DNA of 6,774 bases, from positions 1 to 6,774 of the forward strand of contig JAJDZO010000270.1 of assembly GCA_022824605.1 (NCBI GenBank). Reading direction: 5' to 3'. The translations under genes were made by a program, and so were the position numbers. Under the pieces are notes generated by a model. It searched no databases. It worked only from the letters and a program-made list of their open reading frames with translations, and was not told where the DNA came from. This document shows, piece by piece, positions 1 to 5,576 of this stretch (position 1 is the stretch's first letter; every line of letters starts with the position of its first letter). This DNA comes from Acidimicrobiia bacterium. Its GTDB lineage: Bacteria; Actinomycetota; Acidimicrobiia; Acidimicrobiales; Aldehydirespiratoraceae.

Positions 1-1167
1 AGGCTGGGCCACTTCGGCGACTGCCGGTCCCACGCCCTCGGCGGTGAGCGCATCCAGGTCGAGGTCGTACACCTCGGCCGCCGTCGCCCCGAACAGCAGC
101 CTCAGATCCTCGGGAGACCAGTCGCAGAACACATGGCGCAACGATGCCACCGAGTCGGGGAACGTGCCCTCCGCGTGGGGGTAGTCGCTGCCCCACATGA
201 ACCGGTCGACTCCGACCGTCTTGATCGCTTCGGCCTCGTCGCGGCCCGGGAAGCTGGCGCCCATGTAGCAGTTGGTGGCGAAGTAGCTGCTCGGCGGGTT
301 GGGCAGCTGCCAGTCATCCGCGGTCATCTCTCCGACGTTGCCGCTGCCGGTGAAGAGCCGCCAGAAGGTGTCCATCTTGGCCAGGGTCGCCGGAACCCAC
401 CCGACCCGCTGCTCGGTCATCACGAACTTGAGACCCTTGAAACGCTCGAACACGCCGCTGATGATGAGGTGCCACAGGCTGCGGTTGGCGAAGAACGGCA
501 CCTCCAGCAGCATCAGGAAGTTGCGGTTGGGGGAGTCCTGAAGGTCGGGGAGGCCCGCACCGCCGTGCTGGTTGACCGACAGCCCCGTGTCCTGACAGGC
601 CGCCCACAGCGGGTCGTAGTAGTCGCTCCACAGCGCAGGCACCGGCGAGTCCGGCGGCACCGCCGAGAACAGCACCCCTTTGAGCCCGTTGGCCGCGCCC
701 CACTCGATCTCGGCGACGGCCGCGTCGATGTCGTTGGGGAACACCTGCACCAGCCCGGCTCGACGCCCCGGAAGTTCGCGGCACCAGTCGGCCAGCCACC
801 GGTTGTGGGCTTGGAGCCCGGCCCACCTCGTCTCGAACTCCGCCGCCGATGCGGGCGGGCGGGCGACCAGCTGCCCGGAGGGGAAGAACGGGGGCACCGT
901 GTTGGGGAACACCACCTCCGCGACCTGGCCGTCGGCCTCCAGTTCGCCTCGGCGGATTTCGGAGTCCCAGTTGCGGATCCGTTTGGAGTCCTGCAGGTCG
1001 GTGAACGGGTTGACGTAGTCCTGCTTCCAGGCGTCGAACTCGGCGTGCAGCCTCGACGGCAAGTAGGCCCGGTAGTCGTCGATGTCGCCGCCCGCATGGC
1101 AGTCCGCCGACACGATCGTGTAACGCTCTTCGCTCACGGAATCCCAGGCTATTGAGTCCTCAGCCAT
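1..1167 (-). CDS. Amidohydrolase family protein (Amidohydro_2, TIM-barrel), C-terminus cut by window edge
   Basis: A continuous 389-codon minus-strand frame starts at ATG 1167-1165 and is still open at base 1. It matches the Amidohydro_2 (ACMSD-like) metal-dependent hydrolases common in actinobacteria. Likely metal or catalytic residues are D22 and H24 in SADCHAGGD, H201 in NQHGG, E252 in MTEQRVGW and D328 with H331 in WGSDYPHAEG. The first strand has D-x-H where classic members have H-x-H, which I believe is normal for this subfamily. No signal peptide or membrane segment is seen, so it is probably cytoplasmic. The substrate cannot be read from the sequence; relatives hydrolyse or decarboxylate cyclic and aromatic acids. 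It lies 19 bp downstream of the ABC ATPase gene and is probably co-transcribed with it. No clear ribosome-binding site precedes ATG 1167; a GTG at codon 11 is an alternative start. Only a short C-terminal part should be missing. Confidence 0.88.
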   Translation of the reverse strand, partial: MAEDSIAWDSVSEERYTIVSADCHAGGDIDDYRAYLPSRLHAEFDAWKQDYVNPFTDLQDSKRIRNWDSEIRRGELEADGQVAEVVFPNTVPPFFPSGQLVARPPASAAEFETRWAGLQAHNRWLADWCRELPGRRAGLVQVFPNDIDAAVAEIEWGAANGLKGVLFSAVPPDSPVPALWSDYYDPLWAACQDTGLSVNQHGGAGLPDLQDSPNRNFLMLLEVPFFANRSLWHLIISGVFERFKGLKFVMTEQRVGWVPATLAKMDTFWRLFTGSGNVGEMTADDWQLPNPPSSYFATNCYMGASFPGRDEAEAIKTVGVDRFMWGSDYPHAEGTFPDSVASLRHVFCDWSPEDLRLLFGATAAEVYDLDLDALTAEGVGPAVAEVAQP

Positions 1168-1186
1168 CGAGGGCGAGCCTATGGGG

Positions 1187-2371
1187 TCAGTCCCGGATGG
1201 CGAGGCCGGTCTCGAGGTCGAAGAAGTGGGCGTTGGTCACGGTCACCGCCACCTCGATCGTGTCGCCGGCGCGCACCGCAGTGGTGGGGCTGAACCGGGC
1301 ATGCACCCTCGTGGCGGAACTCTCGGCCGCGCTGGTCTCCTCCTCGCTCAATTCGAGAGCCTCCTGGGAGATCACCGGCCGGGCGTCCATGTCGAAGTAC
1401 ACGATGATCTCGAAACCGAGCGCCTCGGTGTGCAGGATCGAAGCCCGCAGCCGCTGATCCGACGGATGGTCGGTCAGCACCGAGGCGTCCTCGAAGTCCT
1501 TGGGCCTCACCCCCACGGCCACGTTGCGGCCCAGGTAGCCCTCGAGGGCGGGCCTTTGCTGGAGCACCTCGTCGGGCACTGCCAGTGTCTGGCTTCCCAG
1601 CGCCAGCCGCAGGCCGTCGTCGGTGCGGATGAGCACGCCCTCCATGATGTTCATCGAAGGCGACCCGATGAAGGCGGCCACGAAGATGTTGTCGGGCTCG
1701 TTGAACAGCGTCATCGGAGTGTCGACCTGCTGCAGCACTCCCTGGCTGATCACGGCCACCCGGTCGGCCATGGTCATGGCCTCGACCTGATCGTGAGTCA
1801 CGTAGAAGGTGGTGATGCCGACCTCGCGCTGCAGGCCGGTGATCTCGGCCCGCATCTGCACCCGCAGCTTGGCGTCGAGGTTGGAGAGGGGCTCGTCGAG
1901 CAGGAACACCCGGGGGCGGCGCACGATGGCTCGGCCCATGGCCACCCGCTGGCGCTGACCGCCCGACAGGTGGGCGGGGCGCTTGTCGAGCTGGCTCTCC
2001 AACTCGAGGATGCGAGCCACCTCCGAGACCCTCTCCTTGATCTCGGCTTTGGGCCGTCGGGCCAGCTTCAGCGAGAAGGCGATGTTGTCGAACACGCTCA
2101 TGTGGGGGTACAGGGCGTAGTTCTGGAACACCATGGCGATGTCTCGGTCCTTGGGCGGCAGTTCGTTGACCACCCGATCACCGATCTTCAACGTGCCCGA
2201 CGAGATGTCCTCGAGGCCGGCGATCATCCGCAGTGTGGTGGACTTGCCGCATCCTGAGGGGCCGACCATCACGAGGAACTCCGCCTCGTTGATCTCGAGG
2301 TTCAGGTCGGTCACCGCCCGGAACCCGTTGTCGTACTCCTTGTTGAGGTCTTCCAGAACGACATCGGCCAT
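1187..2371 (-). CDS. Sugar ABC transporter ATP-binding protein, MsmK/UgpC/MalK type
   Basis: This 394-residue protein is the nucleotide-binding subunit of a carbohydrate (CUT1-type) ABC importer; it hydrolyses ATP on the cytoplasmic face to drive uptake. All ATPase motifs are intact: Walker A GPSGCGKS at 37-44, Q-loop Q83, signature LSGGQ at 135-139, Walker B VFLLDE at 155-160 and the switch histidine H193. Residues 235-394 form the C-terminal TOBE/regulatory domain typical of MalK, UgpC and MsmK, with an acidic insert around 336-355. Length fits the family. I chose ATG 2371 because GAGGGAG sits 6 bp upstream and family similarity begins at MADVVLEDL; the frame stays open 35 codons further, but across the promoter region. 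No permease or binding protein is in the window, so it may be a shared orphan ATPase. A LacI-type operator-like palindrome lies 18 bp upstream, suggesting control by sugar availability. Confidence 0.93.
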   Translation of the reverse strand: MADVVLEDLNKEYDNGFRAVTDLNLEINEAEFLVMVGPSGCGKSTTLRMIAGLEDISSGTLKIGDRVVNELPPKDRDIAMVFQNYALYPHMSVFDNIAFSLKLARRPKAEIKERVSEVARILELESQLDKRPAHLSGGQRQRVAMGRAIVRRPRVFLLDEPLSNLDAKLRVQMRAEITGLQREVGITTFYVTHDQVEAMTMADRVAVISQGVLQQVDTPMTLFNEPDNIFVAAFIGSPSMNIMEGVLIRTDDGLRLALGSQTLAVPDEVLQQRPALEGYLGRNVAVGVRPKDFEDASVLTDHPSDQRLRASILHTEALGFEIIVYFDMDARPVISQEALELSEEETSAAESSATRVHARFSPTTAVRAGDTIEVAVTVTNAHFFDLETGLAIRD

Positions 2372-2389
2372 CGGACGCTCCCTCACGCT

Positions 2390-2403
2390 CGCAAACGCTT
2401 GCA
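2390..2403 (-). promoter_or_regulatory. Candidate LacI/GalR-family operator
   Basis: The plus strand reads CGCAAACGCTTGCA, 13 of 14 bases of the LacI-family/cre-like pattern TGNAANCGNTTNCA with its central CG. It lies 18 bp upstream of the ABC ATPase start codon and overlaps the transcription start predicted from the extended -10 at 2409-2417, where a repressor would block initiation. No LacI-type regulator is in the window. An adjoining perfect palindrome, TGCAATTGCA, occupies 2400-2409. Confidence 0.5.
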
Positions 2404-2408
2404 ATTGC

Positions 2409-2417
2409 ACGCTAGCA
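2409..2417 (-). promoter_or_regulatory. Extended -10 promoter element for the ABC ATPase-amidohydrolase unit
   Basis: On the minus strand 2417-2409 reads TGCTAGCGT, an extended -10 (TGn) joined to a TANNNT hexamer. Transcription would start near 2402-2403, giving a leader of about 31 nt that contains the GAGGGAG ribosome-binding site. No convincing -35 is seen, as is common for extended -10 promoters. Confidence 0.4.
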
Positions 2418-2454
2418 CCCATCCGAGCCGCCCGACGCGGGCGACCGCCGCCTC

Positions 2455-2476
2455 GCCGATGCCACGCCGATGCCAC
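2455..2476. repeat. Two perfect tandem copies of an 11-bp unit
   Basis: GCCGATGCCAC occurs twice back to back (2455-2465 and 2466-2476) in the divergent intergenic region, just upstream of the inverted repeat and promoter of gcvH. It could be a pair of regulator half-sites or a simple duplication; one turn of helix separates the copies. Confidence 0.45.
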
Positions 2477-2494
2477 GACGCGTGGCCCGTCGTG
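2474..2494. promoter_or_regulatory. Inverted repeat at the gcvH -35 region, candidate operator
   Basis: CACGACG (2474-2480) and CGTCGTG (2488-2494) are perfect 7-bp arms around a 7-bp spacer. The right arm overlaps the weak -35 (2492-2497) of the predicted gcvH promoter, a typical repressor or activator position. An alternative fold, GCCACG-ACG-CGTGGC at 2472-2486, uses part of the same bases. The binding protein is unknown. Confidence 0.4.
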
Positions 2495-2520
2495 AGTTCG
2501 TCGTTGCGATGGGGTAGCTT
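2492..2520 (+). promoter_or_regulatory. Predicted leaderless promoter of gcvH
   Basis: TAGCTT at 2515-2520 fits the actinobacterial -10 pattern TANNNT and ends 6 nt before the ATG at 2527, so transcription is expected to start on or next to the A of the start codon. A weak -35, GTGAGT (2492-2497, 3 of 6 matches to TTGACA), lies 17 bp upstream. There is no ribosome-binding site at a usable distance, which supports a leaderless transcript. Confidence 0.5.
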
Positions 2521-2526
2521 CAAGGC

Positions 2527-2907
2527 ATGAACATTCCTGAGGAGCTGCACTACTCGACCGACCACGAATGGGCTCTCGCCGACGGCGATGCGGTCCGGAT
2601 CGGCATCACCGACTATGCCCAGGACGCTCTCGGTGATGTCGTGTACGTGGAACTCCCCCAAGTGGGTGACCGGGTGGAACAAGGAGAGCCCTTCGGTGAG
2701 GTCGAGTCGACCAAGTCGGTGTCGGAGCTGTTCGCTCCGGTGAGCGGCGTGGTGAGCGAGGTCAACGATGAGCTCGCCGGGGCGCCGCAGCGGCTGAACG
2801 AGGACCCTTACGGCGACGGCTGGATCTGCGCGGTCACCTTCGACGACTCCTCGCAGCTTGACGACCTGCTCGACGCGGCCGGCTACAGGGATCTGATCGC
2901 GGGGTAA
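2527..2907 (+). CDS. gcvH: Glycine cleavage system H protein
   Basis: This 126-residue protein is the lipoyl carrier of the glycine cleavage complex; its lipoyl arm shuttles the aminomethyl group from the P protein to the T protein and is reoxidised by the L protein. The lipoylation site is K63 in VESTKSVSEL, followed by FAPVSG. The opening YSTDHEW, GITDYAQDALGDVVYVELP and the late NEDPYGDGW are also family hallmarks, and the length is normal. ATG 2527 is chosen because the N-terminus aligns with the family and a leaderless-type -10 sits just upstream. The FHA gene begins 4 bp after its stop, so the two are surely co-transcribed. The T-protein gene of the same complex begins at 6515 in the same orientation. 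The same gcvH-FHA-merR order is known in mycobacteria (Rv1826-Rv1828). Confidence 0.97.
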   Translation: MNIPEELHYSTDHEWALADGDAVRIGITDYAQDALGDVVYVELPQVGDRVEQGEPFGEVESTKSVSELFAPVSGVVSEVNDELAGAPQRLNEDPYGDGWICAVTFDDSSQLDDLLDAAGYRDLIAG

Positions 2908-2911
2908 CGCG

Positions 2912-3391
2912 GTGGCGTCCACGCCGAGCCCGGCCGACGGCAACGACGACCGCCGCCGGACGGACGCCTGCGGGTCCGGCGACTCGGACCCCGAGGAGAC
3001 GGCCGCTGACGCCACCACCGAGCATCGGGTGGTGGAACCCGATGCCGCACCGGGCACCGTCCATGTCGACCGGTCCGCCTTCGGTCGCCATCAGGGCCTG
3101 TTCGTGGTCCATCAGGGTCCGAAAGCCGGGGCCCGCTACGCATTGGACTCAGATGTGGTGTCGGTGGGTCGGGATCCGCTCAGCGACATCTTCCTCGACG
3201 ACATCACCGTGTCGCGGCGTCACGCCGAGGTGGCCCGCGACGGGGCCCGGTACTCGATACGCGACATGGGCTCGCTCAACGGCACCTACGTCAACCGCCA
3301 ACTCGTCGATCAGGGCGAGCTCAACGAGGGCGACGAGGTGCAGGTCGGCAAGTTCAAGCTGGTGTTCGTGCACGGAACGTCGCCGCGATGA
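2912..3391 (+). CDS. garA: FHA-domain protein, GarA/OdhI-like
   Basis: This 159-residue protein has a disordered, charged N-terminus (about 1-58) and one forkhead-associated domain (about 62-155), which binds phosphothreonine peptides. The binding-loop residues are present: G86-R87, SRRH at 101-104 and SLNGTYVN at 121-128. The segment DIFLDDITVSRRHAE and the ending VGKFKLVF closely resemble mycobacterial GarA, which inhibits or activates 2-oxoglutarate and glutamate enzymes and is switched off when its own N-terminal ETTS motif is phosphorylated by PknB or PknG. That motif is absent here; the nearest candidates are T30 (DPEET) and T35/T36. The function may therefore differ. GTG 2912 has GGGG 7 bp upstream; the next in-frame GTG pair, near codon 40, would remove most of the tail. 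The stop overlaps the next start (ATGA). Confidence 0.85.
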   Translation: MASTPSPADGNDDRRRTDACGSGDSDPEETAADATTEHRVVEPDAAPGTVHVDRSAFGRHQGLFVVHQGPKAGARYALDSDVVSVGRDPLSDIFLDDITVSRRHAEVARDGARYSIRDMGSLNGTYVNRQLVDQGELNEGDEVQVGKFKLVFVHGTSPR

Positions 3392-4152
3392 GCCGCGGCT
3401 ATCGGTCCATCGGGGAGGTCCTGTCGCTGCTCACCGAGGAGCACCCCGACCTGACCATCTCGAAGATCCGCTTCCTGGAGAGCCAAGGGCTGATCGCTCC
3501 GCAGCGAACCCCGTCGGGCTACCGGAAGTTCTTCGACGCCGACGTCGAGCGGCTCAACTGGGTGCTCATACAGCAGCGCGACAACTTCCTGCCTCTAAAG
3601 GAGATCAAGCGCCGGCTGGCTGGAGGGGCGGTCGCCAAGACGGCGCCGCGCGGCGCCGCGGATGGTCCTGAGGCCGCCGTGGTGACGCCATCGCTGTTCG
3701 CCTCCCGTTCCCGTGACGACACCGCCGAAGGCGACGCGGAGGCGACGGACGAGGTCCAGCATGACTCGGGCGGCCTCACCCTGGCGCAGATGGCGCAGAT
3801 CGTCGGCGTCGACGTCGAGCACATTGCGGAGTTGCGTCGACTCGGCCTCATCACGGCCGACAAGGAGCTCGCCGGGGCGGACGGCAGCACCGAAGCGGTG
3901 TTCGACCATCATGCGCTCGCGGTGGCACGAACGGCCGCCGCTCTGGCCGACCACGGCATGCCGGCGCGCATCGCGAGGATGTTCAAGATCGCAGCCGATC
4001 GTGAGGCCGGCATCTACGAGCAGATGCTGGGGTCGCTGATCGCTCGCGGCGACGCCGAACGCCTGCAGGCGGAACTGGCCGAGGTCATCGATCTGGCGGA
4101 GTCGCTGCGCCGGCTGCTGTTGCTGCAGGCGATGCGGCCCCATCTGGACTGA
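3388..4152 (+). CDS. ftsR: MerR-family transcriptional regulator, FtsR/Rv1828-like
   Basis: A 254-residue regulator. The N-terminal MerR winged helix-turn-helix spans about 5-78, with SIGEVLSLL, the segment TISKIRFLESQGLIAP and SGYRKFFDADVERL; the run RDNFLPLKEIK is characteristic of the Rv1828/FtsR group. A low-complexity linker (about 79-127) leads to a second conserved part (about 130-250) with LTLAQMAQIVGVD and AALADHGMPARIARMFKIAADREAG, matching the C-terminal half of that group. In Corynebacterium glutamicum FtsR activates ftsZ; in mycobacteria the homologue follows garA exactly as here. No cysteine metal site or drug-binding domain is visible. It starts in a 4-bp overlap with the FHA gene, so translation is probably coupled. 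A 145-bp gap follows. The family call is secure; the ftsZ-activating role is inferred from homology and position. Confidence 0.87.
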   Translation: MSRGYRSIGEVLSLLTEEHPDLTISKIRFLESQGLIAPQRTPSGYRKFFDADVERLNWVLIQQRDNFLPLKEIKRRLAGGAVAKTAPRGAADGPEAAVVTPSLFASRSRDDTAEGDAEATDEVQHDSGGLTLAQMAQIVGVDVEHIAELRRLGLITADKELAGADGSTEAVFDHHALAVARTAAALADHGMPARIARMFKIAADREAGIYEQMLGSLIARGDAERLQAELAEVIDLAESLRRLLLLQAMRPHLD

Positions 4153-4223
4153 GAGCGTGCGCGGATTGCTCGAGAGCGTCTCGCGGTGCGGCGGGGTCGT
4201 TCCCGCTCTTGCTCGCTTCGCTC

Positions 4224-4249
4224 ACGGGCCGCTCGGGCCACGGCCCCGT
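4224..4249 (+). other. GC-rich hairpin in the ftsR-phosphoribosyltransferase gap
   Basis: ACGGGCCG (4224-4231) pairs with CGG-C-CCCGT (4241-4249) as an 8-bp stem with one bulged C and a 9-nt loop. No T-run follows, so it is at best a weak terminator, attenuator or RNA-stability element. The whole gap (4153-4297) otherwise shows a repeated GAGAGCGT (4151-4158 and 4172-4179), a small hairpin CGAGA-GCG-TCTCG (4171-4183) and no convincing promoter. Confidence 0.3.
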
Positions 4250-4297
4250 CCGTATGTGCCGGGTTCGCTCGTCAATCCGCGGGGCCTCTGAATCCCG

Positions 4298-4903
4298 GTG
4301 TCGCCCGAGGCCAGAGACGCCGCAGAGCCGCGCGTGGTGTTGAGCGCGGCGCAGATCGACGAGATCGTGGCCCGCCTGGCCGCGGCCATGTCGGCCCGGT
4401 ATGTCGACGGCGCGGTGCTCATCGGCGTGCTTCGTGGCAGTGTGCCGTTCCTGGCCGATCTGGTGCGGGCCATGACCGTGCCGGTGAGCGTCGACTTCAT
4501 GGCGATCACGCCCTACACGCCCAACTCCGGGCGGGTGCGCCTGCTCAAGGACCTCGATCTCGACATCGCCGGGCGAGACGCGGTGATCGTCGAGGACATC
4601 GTCGACACCGGCCTCAGCACCGCCTTTTTGCGCTCGGAGCTGCAGAGGCGCCGTCCTCGTTCGGTGGCGGTGTGCACGCTGCTCGACCGTCGAGTGCGGC
4701 GGGTGGTTCCGGTGGACATCGACTTCGCGGGCGCAGAGGTCGCCGACACCTACGTGATCGGCTTCGGGCTCGACCACGAGGGTCGCTACCGCAACCTTCG
4801 CCTGATCGCCGCCGCCGATGTCGAGGTGCTGGCCGCCGACCCCGACGCCTACGTCGAGGTCCTGTACGGATCGAACCGCCGGTCAGAGCAAGGCGCCTCC
4901 TGA
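4298..4903 (+). CDS. Hypoxanthine-type phosphoribosyltransferase, divergent
   Basis: This 201-residue type I phosphoribosyltransferase resembles bacterial HPRT, which makes IMP or GMP from a free purine base and PRPP. The PRPP loop is VIVEDIVDTG (96-105), with E99, D100 and the catalytic base position D103. Other HPRT landmarks are VLRGSVPFLADL (44-55), DFMAI, LLKDLDLDI (82-90), VIGFGLDH (153-160) and GRYRNL. The purine-site lysine (human K165) is R131, the stacking phenylalanine (human F186) is Y152, and the flexible loop after Y73 is three residues shorter than in E. coli Hpt. Base specificity is therefore uncertain. A stop at 4289-4291 makes GTG 4298 the earliest start; no good ribosome-binding site is visible and GTG codons 13-14, where family similarity begins, are alternatives. 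I do not know it from the mycobacterial version of this cluster, where hpt lies elsewhere. Confidence 0.82.
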   Translation: MSPEARDAAEPRVVLSAAQIDEIVARLAAAMSARYVDGAVLIGVLRGSVPFLADLVRAMTVPVSVDFMAITPYTPNSGRVRLLKDLDLDIAGRDAVIVEDIVDTGLSTAFLRSELQRRRPRSVAVCTLLDRRVRRVVPVDIDFAGAEVADTYVIGFGLDHEGRYRNLRLIAAADVEVLAADPDAYVEVLYGSNRRSEQGAS

Positions 4904-4929
4904 ACAGGAGCGACGGCGACAGCGAAGGG

Positions 4930-4935
4930 TAGGAT
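4930..4935 (+). promoter_or_regulatory. Possible -10 of a leaderless promoter for the DUF151 gene
   Basis: TAGGAT fits TANNNT and ends 7 nt before GTG 4943, like the gcvH arrangement. No -35 is recognisable at 16-18 bp. The same bases contain AGG, 9 nt before the start, so they could instead serve as a weak ribosome-binding site. Confidence 0.3.
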
Positions 4936-4942
4936 TCGGATC

Positions 4943-5443
4943 GTGCAGCTGATGGAGCTGGTGGGGGTGCGGGTGGAACTGCCGTCCAACACGCCGATCG
5001 TGCTGCTCAGGGAGGTCTCGGAGTCAGCTCGGTTGCTGCCGATTTTCATAGGCGCCCCCGAGGCGACCGCCATCGCCATAGCCCTCGACGGGGTCACCAC
5101 GCCGAGGCCCATGACCCACGATCTGCTGCGCGACGTGCTCGAGGAGCTGGCCGCCGATGTGCAGCGGGTGGTGGTGACCGAACTGCGCGACAAGACGTTC
5201 TTCGCCGAGTTGCACCTGCTGTGCGACGGCGGTTCCGTCGTGCTGTCGACCCGCCCGTCGGATGCCATCGCCCTCGCAGCCCGCACCGGCTCGCCGATCT
5301 TCGCCGAGGAGGCGGTGATCCGCGAGGCCGGCTACACCACCGACGGCGTCGCGGTGGCCGGCCAGCAGCAGGCCGAAGAGGTGGTGGAGCAGTTCAAGGA
5401 GTTCATCGACTCGGTCTCGCCCGAGGACTTCGGCAGCCAATAG
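4943..5443 (+). CDS. Bifunctional nuclease family protein (DUF151/BFN)
   Basis: This 166-residue protein is a BFN/DUF151-domain protein (domain about 1-130), a family with reported DNase/RNase activity in plants and found widely in bacteria, including as Rv1829 in this gene order. Visible hallmarks are ELVGVRVELPSNTPIVLLRE, LLPIFIGAPEATAIAIAL, RPMTHDLL, TFFAEL, RPSDAIALA and SPIFAEEAVI. The C-terminal extension ending VEQFKEFIDSVSPEDF is typical of actinobacterial members. It is soluble, with no signal peptide. Its bacterial role and catalytic residues are not established from sequence. GTG 4943 fits the family N-terminus; ATG at codon 4 is an alternative. It lies 39 bp after the phosphoribosyltransferase gene and may have its own promoter. 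A 16-bp tandem repeat and a strong hairpin follow its stop, suggesting that a transcript ends there. Confidence 0.93.
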   Translation: MQLMELVGVRVELPSNTPIVLLREVSESARLLPIFIGAPEATAIAIALDGVTTPRPMTHDLLRDVLEELAADVQRVVVTELRDKTFFAELHLLCDGGSVVLSTRPSDAIALAARTGSPIFAEEAVIREAGYTTDGVAVAGQQQAEEVVEQFKEFIDSVSPEDFGSQ

Positions 5444-5491
5444 AGCCGGCCGTTGACCGAGCCGGCCGTGGACCGAGCCGGCGGCGGTGGC
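5444..5491. repeat. Tandem 16-bp repeat, two near-identical copies and one degenerate
   Basis: AGCCGGCCGTTGACCG (5444-5459) is followed by AGCCGGCCGTGGACCG (5460-5475), differing at one base, and by a third copy that keeps only its first part (5476-5491). It begins directly after the TAG stop of the DUF151 gene. The third copy forms the left arm of the hairpin listed next. Confidence 0.6.
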
Positions 5492-5507
5492 CGCGTGTTC
5501 GGCTCGG
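5473..5507 (+). terminator. Strong GC-rich hairpin, probable transcription end after the DUF151 gene
   Basis: CCGAGCCG (5473-5480) pairs with CGGCTCGG (5500-5507), and the inner GCGGC (5481-5485) pairs with GCCGC (5490-5494) across a GGTG loop, giving 13 bp with a 5-nt bulge. There is no U-tract, as often in high-GC actinobacteria. Its place between a stop codon and the next promoter (5539) supports a terminator role. Confidence 0.45.
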
Positions 5508-5538
5508 GATGCGGGATCGCGCCTTCAGGGTCCAAGAG

Positions 5539-5567
5539 TTGACGGGCGTGGCGTGTCGCCGTAGGGT
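5539..5567 (+). promoter_or_regulatory. Sigma70-type promoter for the second merR gene
   Basis: TTGACG (5539-5544) and TAGGGT (5562-5567) are separated by exactly 17 bp, 5 of 6 and 4 of 6 matches to the housekeeping consensus. Transcription should start near 5574, leaving a leader of about 66 nt with a ribosome-binding site. This is the best promoter in the window and would drive merR2, the nuclease-like gene and gcvT. Confidence 0.6.
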
Positions 5568-5576
5568 TTGTACAGG

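Noticed and set aside
102..1097. Possible frameshifted or broken gene, because several short minus-strand frames overlap here
   Set aside because: Reading the strand from ATG 1167 gives one unbroken frame to base 1; the short frames are other phases. No frameshift is needed.
133..1155. Long plus-strand open frame opposite the amidohydrolase
   Set aside because: Its product is rich in R, G, H and V with no family pattern. The minus-strand frame encodes a full amidohydrolase with all expected metal-site motifs, so this is an antisense shadow of high-GC coding DNA.
1181..2257. Long plus-strand open frame opposite the ABC ATPase
   Set aside because: Its histidine- and glycine-rich product has no recognisable domain, while the opposite strand carries intact Walker A, LSGGQ and Walker B motifs.
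2372..2476. A 35-residue N-terminal extension of the ABC ATPase
   Set aside because: The extension would be translated across the promoter and operator-like elements, lacks family similarity, and a good ribosome-binding site precedes ATG 2371.
2383..3057. Minus-strand open frame opposite gcvH and the FHA gene
   Set aside because: It is an antisense shadow of gcvH, whose lipoyl motif and length are unambiguous.
4186..4932. Plus-strand open frame in another phase covering the phosphoribosyltransferase
   Set aside because: Its product is arginine-rich low-complexity sequence; the frame starting at 4298 contains the PRPP-binding motif and other HPRT landmarks.
5444..5491. CRISPR-like or mobile-element repeats
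   Set aside because: The units are 16 bp, directly adjacent with no spacers, number only two to three, and have no transposase or cas gene nearby.
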